64,000 nucleotides of DNA, taken from the NCBI GenBank assembly GCA_029258515.1, contig JARHYK010000014.1, positions 156,623 to 220,622 of the forward strand. Reading direction: 5' to 3'. Positions 54,877-64,000 of the stretch are shown here, one piece after another (position 1 is the stretch's first letter; each line of letters begins with the position of its first letter). Under the pieces are notes generated by a model. That model worked only from the letters and a program-made list of their open reading frames with translations, made no database searches and had not been told where the DNA came from. Position numbers and translations under genes: made by a program. Source of the DNA: Clostridia bacterium. GTDB taxonomy: Bacteria; Bacillota; Clostridia; TANB77; CAG-508.

Positions 54877-55605
54877 TTAATTTAGTTTTTCTGCCAATTG
54901 TAGTTCTTCTTGTGTTATATTAAAATCCATTCCTTTGTTTTTTATAAGATTGTGTATTGTTTCTAATTTTCTTGCTTCTTTTATTGTTTTTTCGATTGGT
55001 ATTAAATTTTTTAATTCTTTTACTATTTTATTATATTCTTTTTCCATTTTGTTGAAATCTTCTTTTTTATATGCTGTATTCCAATTTTTTATATATTTTT
55101 CTGTAAGTTCAGCTGATTTTAATTGGTCTAGATATGTTTTTTCTATGTTTTTTTCTATATTATTTAATATTATATCTTTTCCTTGTTTTATTCTGATTGA
55201 AGTATTTATATCTATTTTCCCTTTTTCTTTTAATTTGTTTATTGTTTTATCTAAGACAGTTGAAATTCCATCTATTATTCCTCCATTTTTTATGACGGCT
55301 TGTACTTGAGATATATTTTCAAATTTTCCTGTTATTAATCCTAGTGTACTTTTTCCTACATTTATTGCTTCTTCTATTGTTTTATTTATTCCTTCTTTTA
55401 ATCCATTATTTATTAAATTATCTTTTATATTTATTATTTGTTCCTCTATTAAATCTGGCAATATAATTCTTATTCCAAAATCTATTGCTTTATTTATTGT
55501 TTTTCCAAATATACTATTTAAAAATTTATTTTGTATTTTTTCATTTACTAATTTATTTTCTATTTTTAAATTATTAGTATTTTTTAGTTCAATATTTCTA
55601 TCCAT
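54877..55605 (-). CDS. Conserved-looking hypothetical protein upstream of gyrA
   Basis: 242 residues, lysine- and asparagine-rich, no signal peptide or membrane helix. A repeated amphipathic pattern (INKAIDFGIRIILPDLIEEQ, then GINKTIEEAINVGKSTLGLI, IDGISTVLDKTINKLKEKG) suggests a helical protein, and the C-terminal half looks like a coiled coil. I do not recognise the family. It stands alone with AAGGAAG before the ATG. Confidence 0.6.
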   Translation of the reverse strand: MDRNIELKNTNNLKIENKLVNEKIQNKFLNSIFGKTINKAIDFGIRIILPDLIEEQIINIKDNLINNGLKEGINKTIEEAINVGKSTLGLITGKFENISQVQAVIKNGGIIDGISTVLDKTINKLKEKGKIDINTSIRIKQGKDIILNNIEKNIEKTYLDQLKSAELTEKYIKNWNTAYKKEDFNKMEKEYNKIVKELKNLIPIEKTIKEARKLETIHNLIKNKGMDFNITQEELQLAEKLN

Positions 55606-55791
55606 TTTTAATACTTCCTTTTCATTTTTTTGCTATTTTTTTCTTTTATTTTCCACATTTTAAATTTAATTTTATTTATTTTCTTTTTATTTAGTTTATA
55701 TTAATAAAATTTATTTATATATGATTATTTTTTCTTTTTCCTTTATTTTTTTATTTTAATGGTTCTTTTTTTATTTATCTATTATTTATTT

Positions 55792-56904
55792 TTAATTAAT
55801 TATTTTTTCTTTTTTAAATATTTCTTTTAATATTTCTTTTGATATTTTATTTTTGTTTTCTTTTATATATATTTTAATTTTATTTTTATTTATTTTTTTA
55901 ATTTTATCTATTAGTATTTTTTCTTCTTTTATTTTATTTAAATCATTATTTATTATTATAATATTGTTTTTAATATTCTTAATTAATTCATTATTTATTT
56001 TATCATTTTTATTTTTTAATATTTCTATTATTATATAATTATATTTTTTATTATTTTTTTTTATTAGCTTTATAATATTTTTTATTTTATCTTCCTGATT
56101 ATTTTTTAAATAAGCTTTTAGTCCTGTTATTAATTTTATATTTTTATTTATTATTATTGAATAAGTTTTTTCTATATATATTATTTCATTTTTTATATTT
56201 CTATTTTTAACTTCTTTGTTTTTAATTTTATTTATTGCATTATTTTTATTCAATATTTTATGCAGATCTTCGTTATTTGTTTTCATGTCAACTAAAAGTA
56301 TTTTACTTTCTTTGTCTTTTAGTTTTGATATTAGCTCTAGGGATAAATGGTTTGTGTCATTTTTAAAATCTTCGTGTATAAGGGTTATTTGGTGTACATA
56401 ATTTTTTTTATGTTTATTTTTTTGTGGTTTAAAAATTCTTCTATTACATGTCTCTTGTCTTATGCTTTGTATTTTTTTTATTTGATTCTCATAACTTTTT
56501 TGTTTTATTTCTTTTTCAATATTTTGTTCTTTATTTTTTTGTTCATTTAATATTTTACTTAAGTTTTTATTATTTATTTTATTTTTATAATATATTTTTT
56601 TTATATTATTTTTTTCTAATATTTTTTCTTTTTCTTTGTCTTCTTTTTCTAATATATATATTATTTCTATTTTTTTATTTCTTTTTTTTATTAGTTTAAT
56701 TAATTCTTCATTTTCTATTTCACCTGGCAATTCATAATTAATTATTATTTTATTTATTTTTATTTTTTTATCTTTTATTTCTTCTAATATTTCTAAAATT
56801 CCTTCTTTATATATTATATCTTTATTAATTATATTTATATTTTTTTCTTTTTTTAATTCTATATTTAATTTTGGATTATTTAATGCAGTTATTATATTAT
56901 TCAT
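55792..56904 (-). CDS. TadZ/CpaE-like protein with degenerate ATPase domain
   Basis: 370 residues, extremely lysine/asparagine/isoleucine-rich. The N-terminal 120 residues resemble a receiver-like domain (INKIIINYELPGE, IEIIYILEKED). From about 165 a MinD/ParA-like fold is suggested by HQITLIHEDFKNDTN, ILLVDMKTNNEDLHKIL and YNYIIIEILKNKND, but the Walker A loop (normally KGGxGKT) is absent. CpaE/TadZ-like proteins position secretion machines. It follows the VirB4-type genes in the same direction, so a role in that apparatus is likely. Confidence 0.5.
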   Translation of the reverse strand: MNNIITALNNPKLNIELKKEKNINIINKDIIYKEGILEILEEIKDKKIKINKIIINYELPGEIENEELIKLIKKRNKKIEIIYILEKEDKEKEKILEKNNIKKIYYKNKINNKNLSKILNEQKNKEQNIEKEIKQKSYENQIKKIQSIRQETCNRRIFKPQKNKHKKNYVHQITLIHEDFKNDTNHLSLELISKLKDKESKILLVDMKTNNEDLHKILNKNNAINKIKNKEVKNRNIKNEIIYIEKTYSIIINKNIKLITGLKAYLKNNQEDKIKNIIKLIKKNNKKYNYIIIEILKNKNDKINNELIKNIKNNIIIINNDLNKIKEEKILIDKIKKINKNKIKIYIKENKNKISKEILKEIFKKEKIIN

Positions 56905-57087
56905 TTTTGTCCTTTCTTAATTTTATGCTTTTTTTTATTATTTTTTCTATGCTTATCCACTTTTTATTTATTACTTTTATTTATTTCTATTTTTTAATAT
57001 TTATTTTTTTATGTTTATATTTATATGCCTTATTTTTTTATTTAGCTAATTTTTTATTTTAATTGTTAAAATTTTTATTATTAAAAT

Positions 57088-58914
57088 TTATTTTTTATTT
57101 TCAATTATATTTTTTTCTAATTCTGATGATTCTATTTTTGTTAGTATATGGTCTTCGCCAACAAACATTAAACACTCTCCTCTTTTTAACGATTTTATTT
57201 CTACTTTTTCTTTTTCGGATAAATTTGAATATTTACTTAATATTTTTATATTCTCTTCTTCTAATGAAAAAAATGTTTTTATACTTGAATTATTTAATAT
57301 GCTTTTTCCATATATACCTTCATCTAAACTAAATATATCTGATATATCTTGTGTTATTGCTACACTACTTCCTCCATATTTTCTTATAGTTTTAAATATT
57401 TTATATATGAAGCTTGCTACGCTTTTATTTGATGTTACTCCTATTAATCTCCAGATTTCGTCTAAATATATTGCTTTTTTTTCTTCTCTATTTTCTTTTA
57501 TTTTATCCCAAAATATTTCTGTAAAAATATACATCCCATATTGTAGATTTTCTTCTCCTAAATCATATATATCTGCTATTATTAAATCATTGTTAATTTC
57601 TATATTCGTATAGTTATTAAAAAAATTCATCGAACCCTCTATGAATGGAATTAATTTTGTTTTAAATTTTTTTGTTTTTTCATCTTTACCTAATATTTTA
57701 TATAAATCTTCTAATAGTGGCATATCTTTTGCTTTTTTAAATTCTTTTTTATTTTTATTTATTTTATATAATGTGTCATCATTAAACGTTATTCCTTTAA
57801 TTTTGTATGTTTCGATTAATTTTTCTTCTAATATTGCTTTTTCTTCTTCATCCATTTGTCCAAATATTAAATTAAAAAATCCAATTAATTTTGATATTTT
57901 TGTTGCTAAATATCCTTTTTCTCCTTCCTCTATACTTTCTTTTCTTATTTCTAATACATTTATATATGTTCTAGATGTTGGTCCTAATTTTATTTGTGTT
58001 CCTTTTAGTTTTTCACATATGTTATTGTATTCTCTATCTGGATCTATTATATATTGTTTTATTCCTAATAATTTATATCTTAATATTAGTAATTTTGTAT
58101 AAAATGATTTTCCTGCTCCACTTGTTCCAAATATGCATATATTTGCATTTTTATATTTTTCTTTGTTGAATCTATCTATAAAAACTAGGGAATTATTGTA
58201 GATATTTGTTCCTATGAAAATTCCGTCTGAATCAAAAATTGTTGATGATATAAAAGGGTATGTTGATAAAATACCAGATGTCAAAATATTTCTTCTTGCT
58301 GCTTTTTTTATAATTTCTTTGTTTTCCATTAGTGGTAATGATGATAAAAAAATTTCTTCTTGTCTAAAATTTGCTCTTCTTGTTTCTATTCCTTTGCTTT
58401 GCGTTATTCCTTCTATTTTGCTTAAATTATATTCTAATATTTTAGGGTCTTTATCATATATTATTATATAAATATATAGATAATATAAATCTTCATTATT
58501 TAATTGCATTTCTTTTCTAATATATTTTGCGTCATTGTATGTAAATGCTGCTATATCTATATCTTGTCTGTTTTCGTTTGTTTCTTTTATTTCAACGCCT
58601 ACATTACCTATATGATATGTTAATTCTTTTATCATTTTATAAGTGTCTTGTTTTTCATAAAATATTGATATATTCATATTTATATTAGTTTCGATTAAAT
58701 TTTTTAATATTAAATCTGTTTGTTCTCTGTAATAGTCTACTGCTATTAGTCCTGTATAGTATAAGTCATCTACTTCTATGTATTTGGGATTTTTTATATT
58801 TATGTATGATGGATATATTTTATTTGATTTTTTTGTCGTTCCATAATATATTTCTTTTTTCTCTTCAGAATTTTTTTTTATTTTTTCAATTATTTTTTGT
58901 TTTATTTTGTTCAT
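57088..58914 (-). CDS. VirB4/TraC-type conjugation ATPase
   Basis: 608 residues. GTSGAGKSFYTKLLILRY (Walker A) near 260, IIDPDREYNNIC, KAIYLDEIWRLIG (Walker B) near 490, and ITQDISDIFSLDEG. The N-terminal part (PSYINIKNPKYIEVDDLYYTGL, IDIAAFTYNDAKYI) matches the middle of VirB4-like proteins; the missing N-terminal domain is encoded by the gene 11 bases upstream. It powers type IV secretion assembly and transport. Its usual partner, the PrgI-like gene, is at 41.6 kb on the other strand. Confidence 0.85.
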   Translation of the reverse strand: MNKIKQKIIEKIKKNSEEKKEIYYGTTKKSNKIYPSYINIKNPKYIEVDDLYYTGLIAVDYYREQTDLILKNLIETNINMNISIFYEKQDTYKMIKELTYHIGNVGVEIKETNENRQDIDIAAFTYNDAKYIRKEMQLNNEDLYYLYIYIIIYDKDPKILEYNLSKIEGITQSKGIETRRANFRQEEIFLSSLPLMENKEIIKKAARRNILTSGILSTYPFISSTIFDSDGIFIGTNIYNNSLVFIDRFNKEKYKNANICIFGTSGAGKSFYTKLLILRYKLLGIKQYIIDPDREYNNICEKLKGTQIKLGPTSRTYINVLEIRKESIEEGEKGYLATKISKLIGFFNLIFGQMDEEEKAILEEKLIETYKIKGITFNDDTLYKINKNKKEFKKAKDMPLLEDLYKILGKDEKTKKFKTKLIPFIEGSMNFFNNYTNIEINNDLIIADIYDLGEENLQYGMYIFTEIFWDKIKENREEKKAIYLDEIWRLIGVTSNKSVASFIYKIFKTIRKYGGSSVAITQDISDIFSLDEGIYGKSILNNSSIKTFFSLEEENIKILSKYSNLSEKEKVEIKSLKRGECLMFVGEDHILTKIESSELEKNIIENKK

Positions 58915-58925
58915 TCTTCCTCCTT

Positions 58926-59501
58926 TTAATTGTATAAATTTTTTCTTGTATTTAGGAAAGAATATATTATTTGTATTATTTCTTTTTCATCTATTATTTC
59001 TGTTACTGTATTTCCACATCTTGCAAGGCATTCTTTTATTTTAAAATATTTTTCTTTTAATTCATTTTTCATGATTTCTTCTGATTCATTAATTTCTTTT
59101 TTATTTATTTTATTATTTTCTATTATTATATAAAAATTTTTTGTTGAAGATTTTTTACTTGTATTTAATTTTTCTATATACTTTATATAGCTTTCTGATA
59201 TTTCTTTTAAATAATTATTTTTTTCTTTTTGGATATTTTTTCGAATTTTATTTATATGATTTTCTAAATTTTCTTTTTTACTTTGAATTAATATTTGAAC
59301 ATTAAAATTACATGTTTTTAAAAATATTTTATATGAATTTAATATTGATTTTTTTTCTAGATCAGATTTTAAATTATAATTTATTGGATTTACTTTTATT
59401 ATTTTTATATATTTATTATTTTTAAGTTTTATTATTCCTTCCTTTGTAATCTTTTGTATCGGTATGTATTCTTGTATATTTTTTTCTTTTATTTTTTTCA
59501 C
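58926..59501 (-). CDS. N-terminal domain of VirB4/TraC as a separate protein
   Basis: 191 residues. EYIPIQKITKEGIIKLKNNKYIKIIKVNPINY, the middle ESYIKYIEKLNTSKKSSTKNFYIIIE and the end CLARCGNTVTEI match the first domain of Firmicutes VirB4/TraC-like ATPases. Splitting into two genes occurs in some clostridial elements; there is no CGG at the junction and a proper start follows, so this is a true two-gene arrangement. GGAGGTG precedes the ATG. Confidence 0.7.
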   Translation of the reverse strand: MKKIKEKNIQEYIPIQKITKEGIIKLKNNKYIKIIKVNPINYNLKSDLEKKSILNSYKIFLKTCNFNVQILIQSKKENLENHINKIRKNIQKEKNNYLKEISESYIKYIEKLNTSKKSSTKNFYIIIENNKINKKEINESEEIMKNELKEKYFKIKECLARCGNTVTEIIDEKEIIQIIYSFLNTRKNLYN

Positions 59502-59516
59502 CTCCTATTTTCTGTT

Positions 59517-59545
59517 ATTTTACATCGCTTTTTTTTTATTGTCAA
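59517..59545 (-). promoter_or_regulatory. Promoter of the VirB4 operon
   Basis: TTGACA (59545-59540), 17-bp spacer, TAAAAT (59522-59517). A further inverted TTGACA lies at 59556-59561, a possible operator pair. Confidence 0.7.
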
Positions 59546-59672
59546 GTAAAACTTTTTGACAAATTTCGACAAAGTTGCTGGTTTAAATTTTAACAATATT
59601 TAGCATTTATATTATTTACTTTTTATTTTATTTTTTTAATTATTTATTTTTATTTTTATTTATTCTTTTTTT

Positions 59673-59988
59673 AAATTATTTTTATCATTGTTTTCCACAG
59701 TTTGTTTGCTTTTCTTATTATTTTATTTATATTTTAATTTTTATTTTATTTAATTAATTATATATTTAATTTTTATTTTTTTATTATTTTTTATTTTAAT
59801 TAGTTTAATTTTTTATTATTTATATTTATTTTTTTAAATTTAATTTTATTCTCTTTTAAAATTATTTTTATCATTGTTTTCCACAGTTTGTTTGCTTTTT
59901 CTTATTATTTTATTTATATTTTAATTTTTATTTTATTTAATTAATTATATGTTTAATTTTTATTTTTCTATTATTTTTTGTTTTAATT
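59673..59988. repeat. 130-bp direct repeat carrying DnaA-box-like sites
   Basis: Two near-identical copies, starting at 59673 and 59859 (186 bases apart). Each carries TTTTCCACAG (59691-59700 and 59877-59886), one mismatch from the DnaA box TTATCCACA, followed by the same AT-only block. No coding capacity. Confidence 0.65.
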
Positions 59989-60099
59989 GATTTTAAATTT
60001 TATTTTTTAATTTTTTTATTCTTTTCTTTATATTTAAAAAATTTTAATTTTATTTTATTTTTTTGAATAAATTTTATGATTTTGTTTATAATATTATTA

Positions 60100-60472
60100 T
60101 AAGGTTGATAATAGTCGAGCAAAGAGTGATACTTGATTTTGATTAGTTGATTATTATTCGAACAAAGATATTTTATTGTGTATTTTATATATGATATTTT
60201 GTCGGCGAGAAGAATATATTATTTGTATGTAAGCTAATTTATTTTTATTATTTGGTTAAATTATAGGTAGTATATTCGAGCTAAGATTTGTTTTATATCT
60301 ATTTAATGGTTGATATTAGTCCATTTTTGGATGAATTCAGTTGTTCTTGGTGTATTATTAGTCGAGCGAATGATTAATATTTGTGGTATTCGGCTTATTT
60401 ATATAGTAATATATATTAGGTTAAAATATTATATTTATTAGTTTTAGCGAAGATTATTATTGGCTTTATTGA
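60100..60472. repeat. Degenerate TCGAGC-AAAGA repeat array
   Basis: About seven related elements in 340 bases without an open frame: TCGAGCAAAGA (60115), TCGAACAAAGA (60158), TCGGCGAGAAGA (60202), TCGAGCTAAGA (60276), TCGAGCGAATGA (60362), TTCGGCTTA (60389) and TAGCGAAGA (60445). These CG-containing words stand out in a region otherwise almost without C or G. Confidence 0.5.
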
Positions 60473-60506
60473 TTAATGAGTAAGAATTTTGATTCTTACT
60501 CATTAA
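60473..60506. terminator. First of two tandem hairpins after gyrB
   Basis: TTAATGAGTAAGAAT / ATTCTTACTCATTAA, 15-bp perfect stem, TTTG loop. Confidence 0.65.
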
Positions 60507-60548
60507 ATATAAAAAGAGAATTTTATTTTTAAAATTCTCTTTTTATAT
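60507..60548 (-). terminator. Terminator of recF-gyrB
   Basis: ATATAAAAAGAGAATTTTA and its complement, a 19-bp perfect stem with a TTTT loop, directly after the gyrB stop. Confidence 0.85.
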
Positions 60549-62477
60549 TTATATATCTAAGTTTTTAACATATTTAGCATTTTGTTCGATGAATTCTCTA
60601 CGTGGCTCTACTTCATCTCCCATTAGTAATGTGAATGTTTCGTCTGCTTTCATAGCATCATCCATTGTTACTTTTACTAATACTCTTGTTTCTGGATTCA
60701 TTGTTGTTTCCCATAATTGTTCTGGATTCATCTCTCCAAGACCTTTATATCTTTGCATTCCCAAAGATGATCTTTCTATTCCTTCACTTTCTAATCTTGC
60801 TAATGTTTTTTCTAAATCATCATCTGTATAGCAATAAATATCTTCCATTCCTTTTTTATATAATTTATATAGTGGTGGTTGAGCTAAATATACATTACCA
60901 TTTTCTACTAGTGGTCTCATGTATCTAAAGAAGAATGTTAATAATAATGTTCTAATATGTGCACCATCTACGTCTGCATCGGCCATTATTATAACTTTTC
61001 CATATCTTATTTTTGTTATATCAAATTCTGGACCTATTCCTGCTCCTATTGCTACTATTACTGGATTTAATTTGTCATTTCCATATATTTTATCTGCCCT
61101 TGCTTTTTCTACATTTAACATTTTACCCCATAATGGCAAAATTGCTTGGAATTTTCTGTCTCTTCCTTGTTTTGCACTTCCACCAGCTGAATCCCCTTCG
61201 ACTATATACACTTCACATTCTTCTGCTACTTTACTACTACAATCTGCTAATTTTCCTGGTAATGTTGATGTTTCTAAACTGCTTTTCTTTCTTACTAACT
61301 CTCTTGCTTTTCTTGCAGCCATTCTAGCTCTTGATGCACTAATACATTTTTCTAATATTGCTTTTGCTACTTGTGGATTTTCTTCTAAAAATGTTGATAA
61401 TGCTTCGTTTACCATACTTGATACTATTCCTGTTACTTTGCTATTTCCTAATTTTGTTTTAGTTTGTCCTTCAAATTGAGGTTCTTTTACTTTTACTGAT
61501 ATTACTGCTGTTATTCCTTCTCTTATATCTTCACCTTGCAAGTTATTATCTTTTTCTTTTAATATATTATGACTTCTTGCATAGTCATTAAATACTTTTG
61601 TTAATGCTCTTTTAAATCCTTCTAAGTGTGTTCCACCTTCTATTGTATTTATATTATTAACGAATGTATATATATTTTCAGAATAATTTGTTGTATATTG
61701 CATTGCAATTTCTACTGGCACTTCTCCATCTTTTTCTATGTAAATTGGTTTTGGATGTATTTTTTCTTTATTTTTGTTTATAAATTCTACAAAAGAATTT
61801 AATCCTCCTTCATAACAAAATTCTACTTTTTTAGGTGTTTCTCCTCTTTGATCTTCTAATGTTATTTTTAATCCTTTTGTTAAGAATGCTATTTCTCTAA
61901 ATCTTTTTTCTAATACATCATATTCATATTCTAAACTTTCAAATATTGAATTATCTGCTAAAAATCTTACATTTGTTCCTGTTTTTTTAGATTCTCCTAT
62001 TTTTTGTAATTTTTCTATTGTTTTTCCTTTTTCGAATTTCATTTTATATATTCCGCCATCTCTTTGAATTGTTACTTCCGTCCATTGCGATAAAGCATTT
62101 ACTACTGATGCACCAACTCCATGTAATCCTCCTGATACTTTATATCCACTATCTCCTCCAAATTTTCCTCCAGCATGTAGTACTGTGTATACTGTTTCAG
62201 CTGTTGATATATGTGTTTTAGGATGTATTTCTACTGGTATACCTCTACCATTATCTGTTACACTTATCACGTTTCCTTTTTCTATTATAATATTAATTTC
62301 TGTACAATATCCAGCTAGCGCCTCATCTACACCATTATCTACTATCTCATAAACCATGTGATGTAATCCTCTAACTGATGTACTTCCTATATACATACCC
62401 GGTCTTTTTCTTACGGCTTCAAGTCCTTCTAATACTTGAATTTGTTCTGCCCCATATTCGTGTTTAACTTTTTCCAT
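60549..62477 (-). CDS. gyrB: DNA gyrase subunit B
   Basis: 642 residues. GHKL ATPase motifs ([38 protein letters not shown]), transducer, TOPRIM domain ([26 protein letters not shown]) and C-terminal [18 protein letters not shown] segment (here [18 protein letters not shown]). ATPase partner of GyrA. AGGAGGAT precedes the ATG; recF lies 12 bases upstream, the conserved origin-proximal order. Confidence 0.97.
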   Translation of the reverse strand: MEKVKHEYGAEQIQVLEGLEAVRKRPGMYIGSTSVRGLHHMVYEIVDNGVDEALAGYCTEINIIIEKGNVISVTDNGRGIPVEIHPKTHISTAETVYTVLHAGGKFGGDSGYKVSGGLHGVGASVVNALSQWTEVTIQRDGGIYKMKFEKGKTIEKLQKIGESKKTGTNVRFLADNSIFESLEYEYDVLEKRFREIAFLTKGLKITLEDQRGETPKKVEFCYEGGLNSFVEFINKNKEKIHPKPIYIEKDGEVPVEIAMQYTTNYSENIYTFVNNINTIEGGTHLEGFKRALTKVFNDYARSHNILKEKDNNLQGEDIREGITAVISVKVKEPQFEGQTKTKLGNSKVTGIVSSMVNEALSTFLEENPQVAKAILEKCISASRARMAARKARELVRKKSSLETSTLPGKLADCSSKVAEECEVYIVEGDSAGGSAKQGRDRKFQAILPLWGKMLNVEKARADKIYGNDKLNPVIVAIGAGIGPEFDITKIRYGKVIIMADADVDGAHIRTLLLTFFFRYMRPLVENGNVYLAQPPLYKLYKKGMEDIYCYTDDDLEKTLARLESEGIERSSLGMQRYKGLGEMNPEQLWETTMNPETRVLVKVTMDDAMKADETFTLLMGDEVEPRREFIEQNAKYVKNLDI

Positions 62478-62489
62478 TTTGTTATCCTC

Positions 62490-63563
62490 CTATTTTTTGT
62501 TTATTATTTTTCCTTCTTTAACATTATATTCTAAATATTCTAAATTTTCAAGTACTATTTGATCAGTACATGTAATTATTACTTGTTTTTCTTTAATATT
62601 TTTTATTAAATTTTCTCTTCTTGTTTTATCTAGTTCTGACATAAAGTCATCCAATAGCAAAATTGGATACTCTCCTATTTCTTCATATATTACATTTAGT
62701 TCTGATAATTTTAATGATAATGTTGCTGTCCTTTGTTGCCCTTGTGAACCATATATCTTTAGATTTTTATTATTTATTTCTATTTCAAAATCATCCCTAT
62801 GTACACCTTTGGTTGTAAAACCTTTTATTATATCTAATTTTCTTCTTTGTTTTAATAAATTTAAATAATTATCTTTATTTTCACAATCCGAATTATATAT
62901 TATTTCGATTTCTTCTTTGTCATTAGTTATTTCTTTATGTATTTTTACAATTTTTTCTTTTATTTTTTTTATAAATTCATTTCTATATTTATTTATTTTT
63001 ATAGCGTAATCTGCTAATTTTTCATCCCAGATTTCTAGCATATTTTCGTCTTTATTTTCTTCTCTTATTTGTTTTAAATAATTATTTCTTTGTTCTATTG
63101 TTTTTTGGTATAAAGATAATGTATGCATATATGTTGGTCTCAATTGACTTATCATTATATCTAAAAATCTTCTACGGTTTTGTGGATCTCCTTGTATTAT
63201 ATTTATATCATCTGGTTTGAATATTACTATATTTATTTTTCCTAGTAATTCACTTAGCTTTTTTATTTTAATATTATTTATGTATATATTTTTTTTACTT
63301 GCTAATTCAATTTTTATTTTTCCTTCTCTATCTGATTTTTCATATTCTATTTCTACTAAACAATTTTCTTCTTTTAAGTTTATCATTTCTTTTTCTTTTT
63401 TTGTTCTAAAAGATTTTCCCATACTACATAAAAAAATTGCTTCTATTATATTAGTTTTTCCTTGTGCGTTTTCTCCATATATTATATTAATATTTTCTCC
63501 TAATTCAATTTTTTCATTTTTATAGTTCCTAAAATTTTTTAATTTAATACTTTTTACCCACAT
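62490..63563 (-). CDS. recF: DNA replication and repair protein RecF
   Basis: 357 residues from the ATG at 63563, chosen because GGTGAG precedes it and MWVKSIKLKNFRNYKN is the usual RecF start; the frame is open 23 codons further. GENAQGKTNIIEAIF (Walker A), GSQGQQRTATLSLKLSEL (signature) and YPILLLDDFMSELD (Walker B). It loads RecA at gaps. Directly precedes gyrB as in most Firmicutes origins. Confidence 0.95.
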   Translation of the reverse strand: MWVKSIKLKNFRNYKNEKIELGENINIIYGENAQGKTNIIEAIFLCSMGKSFRTKKEKEMINLKEENCLVEIEYEKSDREGKIKIELASKKNIYINNIKIKKLSELLGKINIVIFKPDDINIIQGDPQNRRRFLDIMISQLRPTYMHTLSLYQKTIEQRNNYLKQIREENKDENMLEIWDEKLADYAIKINKYRNEFIKKIKEKIVKIHKEITNDKEEIEIIYNSDCENKDNYLNLLKQRRKLDIIKGFTTKGVHRDDFEIEINNKNLKIYGSQGQQRTATLSLKLSELNVIYEEIGEYPILLLDDFMSELDKTRRENLIKNIKEKQVIITCTDQIVLENLEYLEYNVKEGKIINKK

Positions 63564-64000
63564 TGTTCTCACCACTTTTTGTTTTTTTAATACTATATCA
63601 TTTTTTAATTTTTTTTTCCACCTTTTTTTCATTATTTTTTTATTTTTAGTTTATATATATAATTAATTTATTAATTTTTATTTTTTGCTTATTTTTGATT
63701 TTAATCATTTTATTTTTTTCTATTTATCTCTGTTTTTCTAATTTATTGTTTTTTATTTTAATTTATTTTCATTCTTTTAGTTTTTATTTATTCTTTTAAA
63801 TTTCTTCATTTTCTCATTTTAACTCTCCTTTTCTAATTTATTCGATTTTATCCTAATTTATTCTTACTTTTTCGTTTTTTATTAGTTATTTGTTTTTGTT
63901 TTCCACAATTTTCATCTTTTTATTATTATTTTCTTTTTATTTAATTTATTTTTTTGTTTTTATTCTTTATTATTGATTTATTATTTTTTATTTATTTTCT
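63564..64000. other. Origin-proximal non-coding region upstream of recF
   Basis: 437 bases with no gene, strongly T-rich on the plus strand. A DnaA-box-like TTTTCCACA lies at 63899-63907. The yaaA/dnaN genes normally next to recF are not inside the window. Confidence 0.5.

Noticed and set aside
58915..58925. Frameshift between the two VirB4 genes
   Set aside because: The 11-base gap holds a stop and a proper start, there is no CGG, and separate genes are known in this family.

Overview
The window is a very AT-rich stretch (by eye about one quarter G+C) of a low-GC Firmicutes chromosome, most likely an anaerobic, probably gut-associated, uncultivated member of the Clostridia. Reasons: anaerobic class III ribonucleotide reductase with its activase, clean Gram-positive Shine-Dalgarno sites and TTGAAT/TTGACA-17-TATAAT promoters, a RepA_N-type replicon remnant, a C-A-T-C-A-T-R peptide synthetase of the kind known from gut Clostridia, and recF-gyrB plus gyrA at the right end, which places the replication origin just beyond or near the right edge. 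The minus strand is A-rich and the plus strand T-rich from about 8.6 kb onward, as expected if the minus strand is the leading strand of a fork moving left from the origin.

Layout. 1-8.5 kb: an accessory block ending at the 3' end of a tRNA-Pro gene. It carries a cargo of nucleotide-type enzymes (transglutaminase-like/phosphoribosyltransferase fusion, NADAR, HIT-like, radical SAM) and a mobile backbone (relaxase, MobC, TnpV, RepA_N initiator, candidate oriT, iterons). 8.5-16.8 kb: tRNA-Arg, cupin, HtrA protease, acyl-CoA ligase, a decayed MccF-like S66 peptidase and a heterodimeric ABC exporter. 16.9-27.5 kb: a 2477-residue dimodular NRPS ending in a reductase, a membrane histidine kinase in the same transcript, and an HD-GYP response regulator. 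27.5-37.7 kb: tex, ABC-F protein, metK, a decayed capA-like gene, VanW-like protein, CBM protein, short-chain dehydrogenase and four tRNAs. 38-44 kb: a type IV secretion set (VirD4, VirB2-, VirB6-, PrgI-like) followed by DnaD and DnaC replication loaders and an SSB-like gene. 44.5-45.7 kb: wreckage of a diversity-generating retroelement and of an XRE regulator. 45.8-52 kb: trxB, nrdD, nrdG and a degenerate NrdD paralogue. 52.3-63.6 kb: gyrA, then the missing VirB4-type ATPase (split in two) with a TadZ-like protein, a 1-kb non-coding region with duplicated DnaA-box-like sites and a degenerate repeat array, then gyrB and recF.

The most striking observation is shared by unrelated genes. Five genes (NADAR, relaxase, one ABC exporter subunit, metK and dnaC) are each split into two overlapping frames, and in all five the split falls at an in-phase CGG codon. 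Skipping the C restores one intact protein, with glycine at the join. CGG occurs in phase only once elsewhere in the protein genes read here, while I counted about forty out-of-phase CGG triplets that disturb nothing. The only tRNA-Arg in the window has anticodon ACG, which does not read CGG. Either CGG is an unassigned or hungry codon that directs +1 frameshifting in this organism, or the assembly carries a codon-phase-locked systematic insertion error. The pattern cannot be settled from the window alone but is directly testable.
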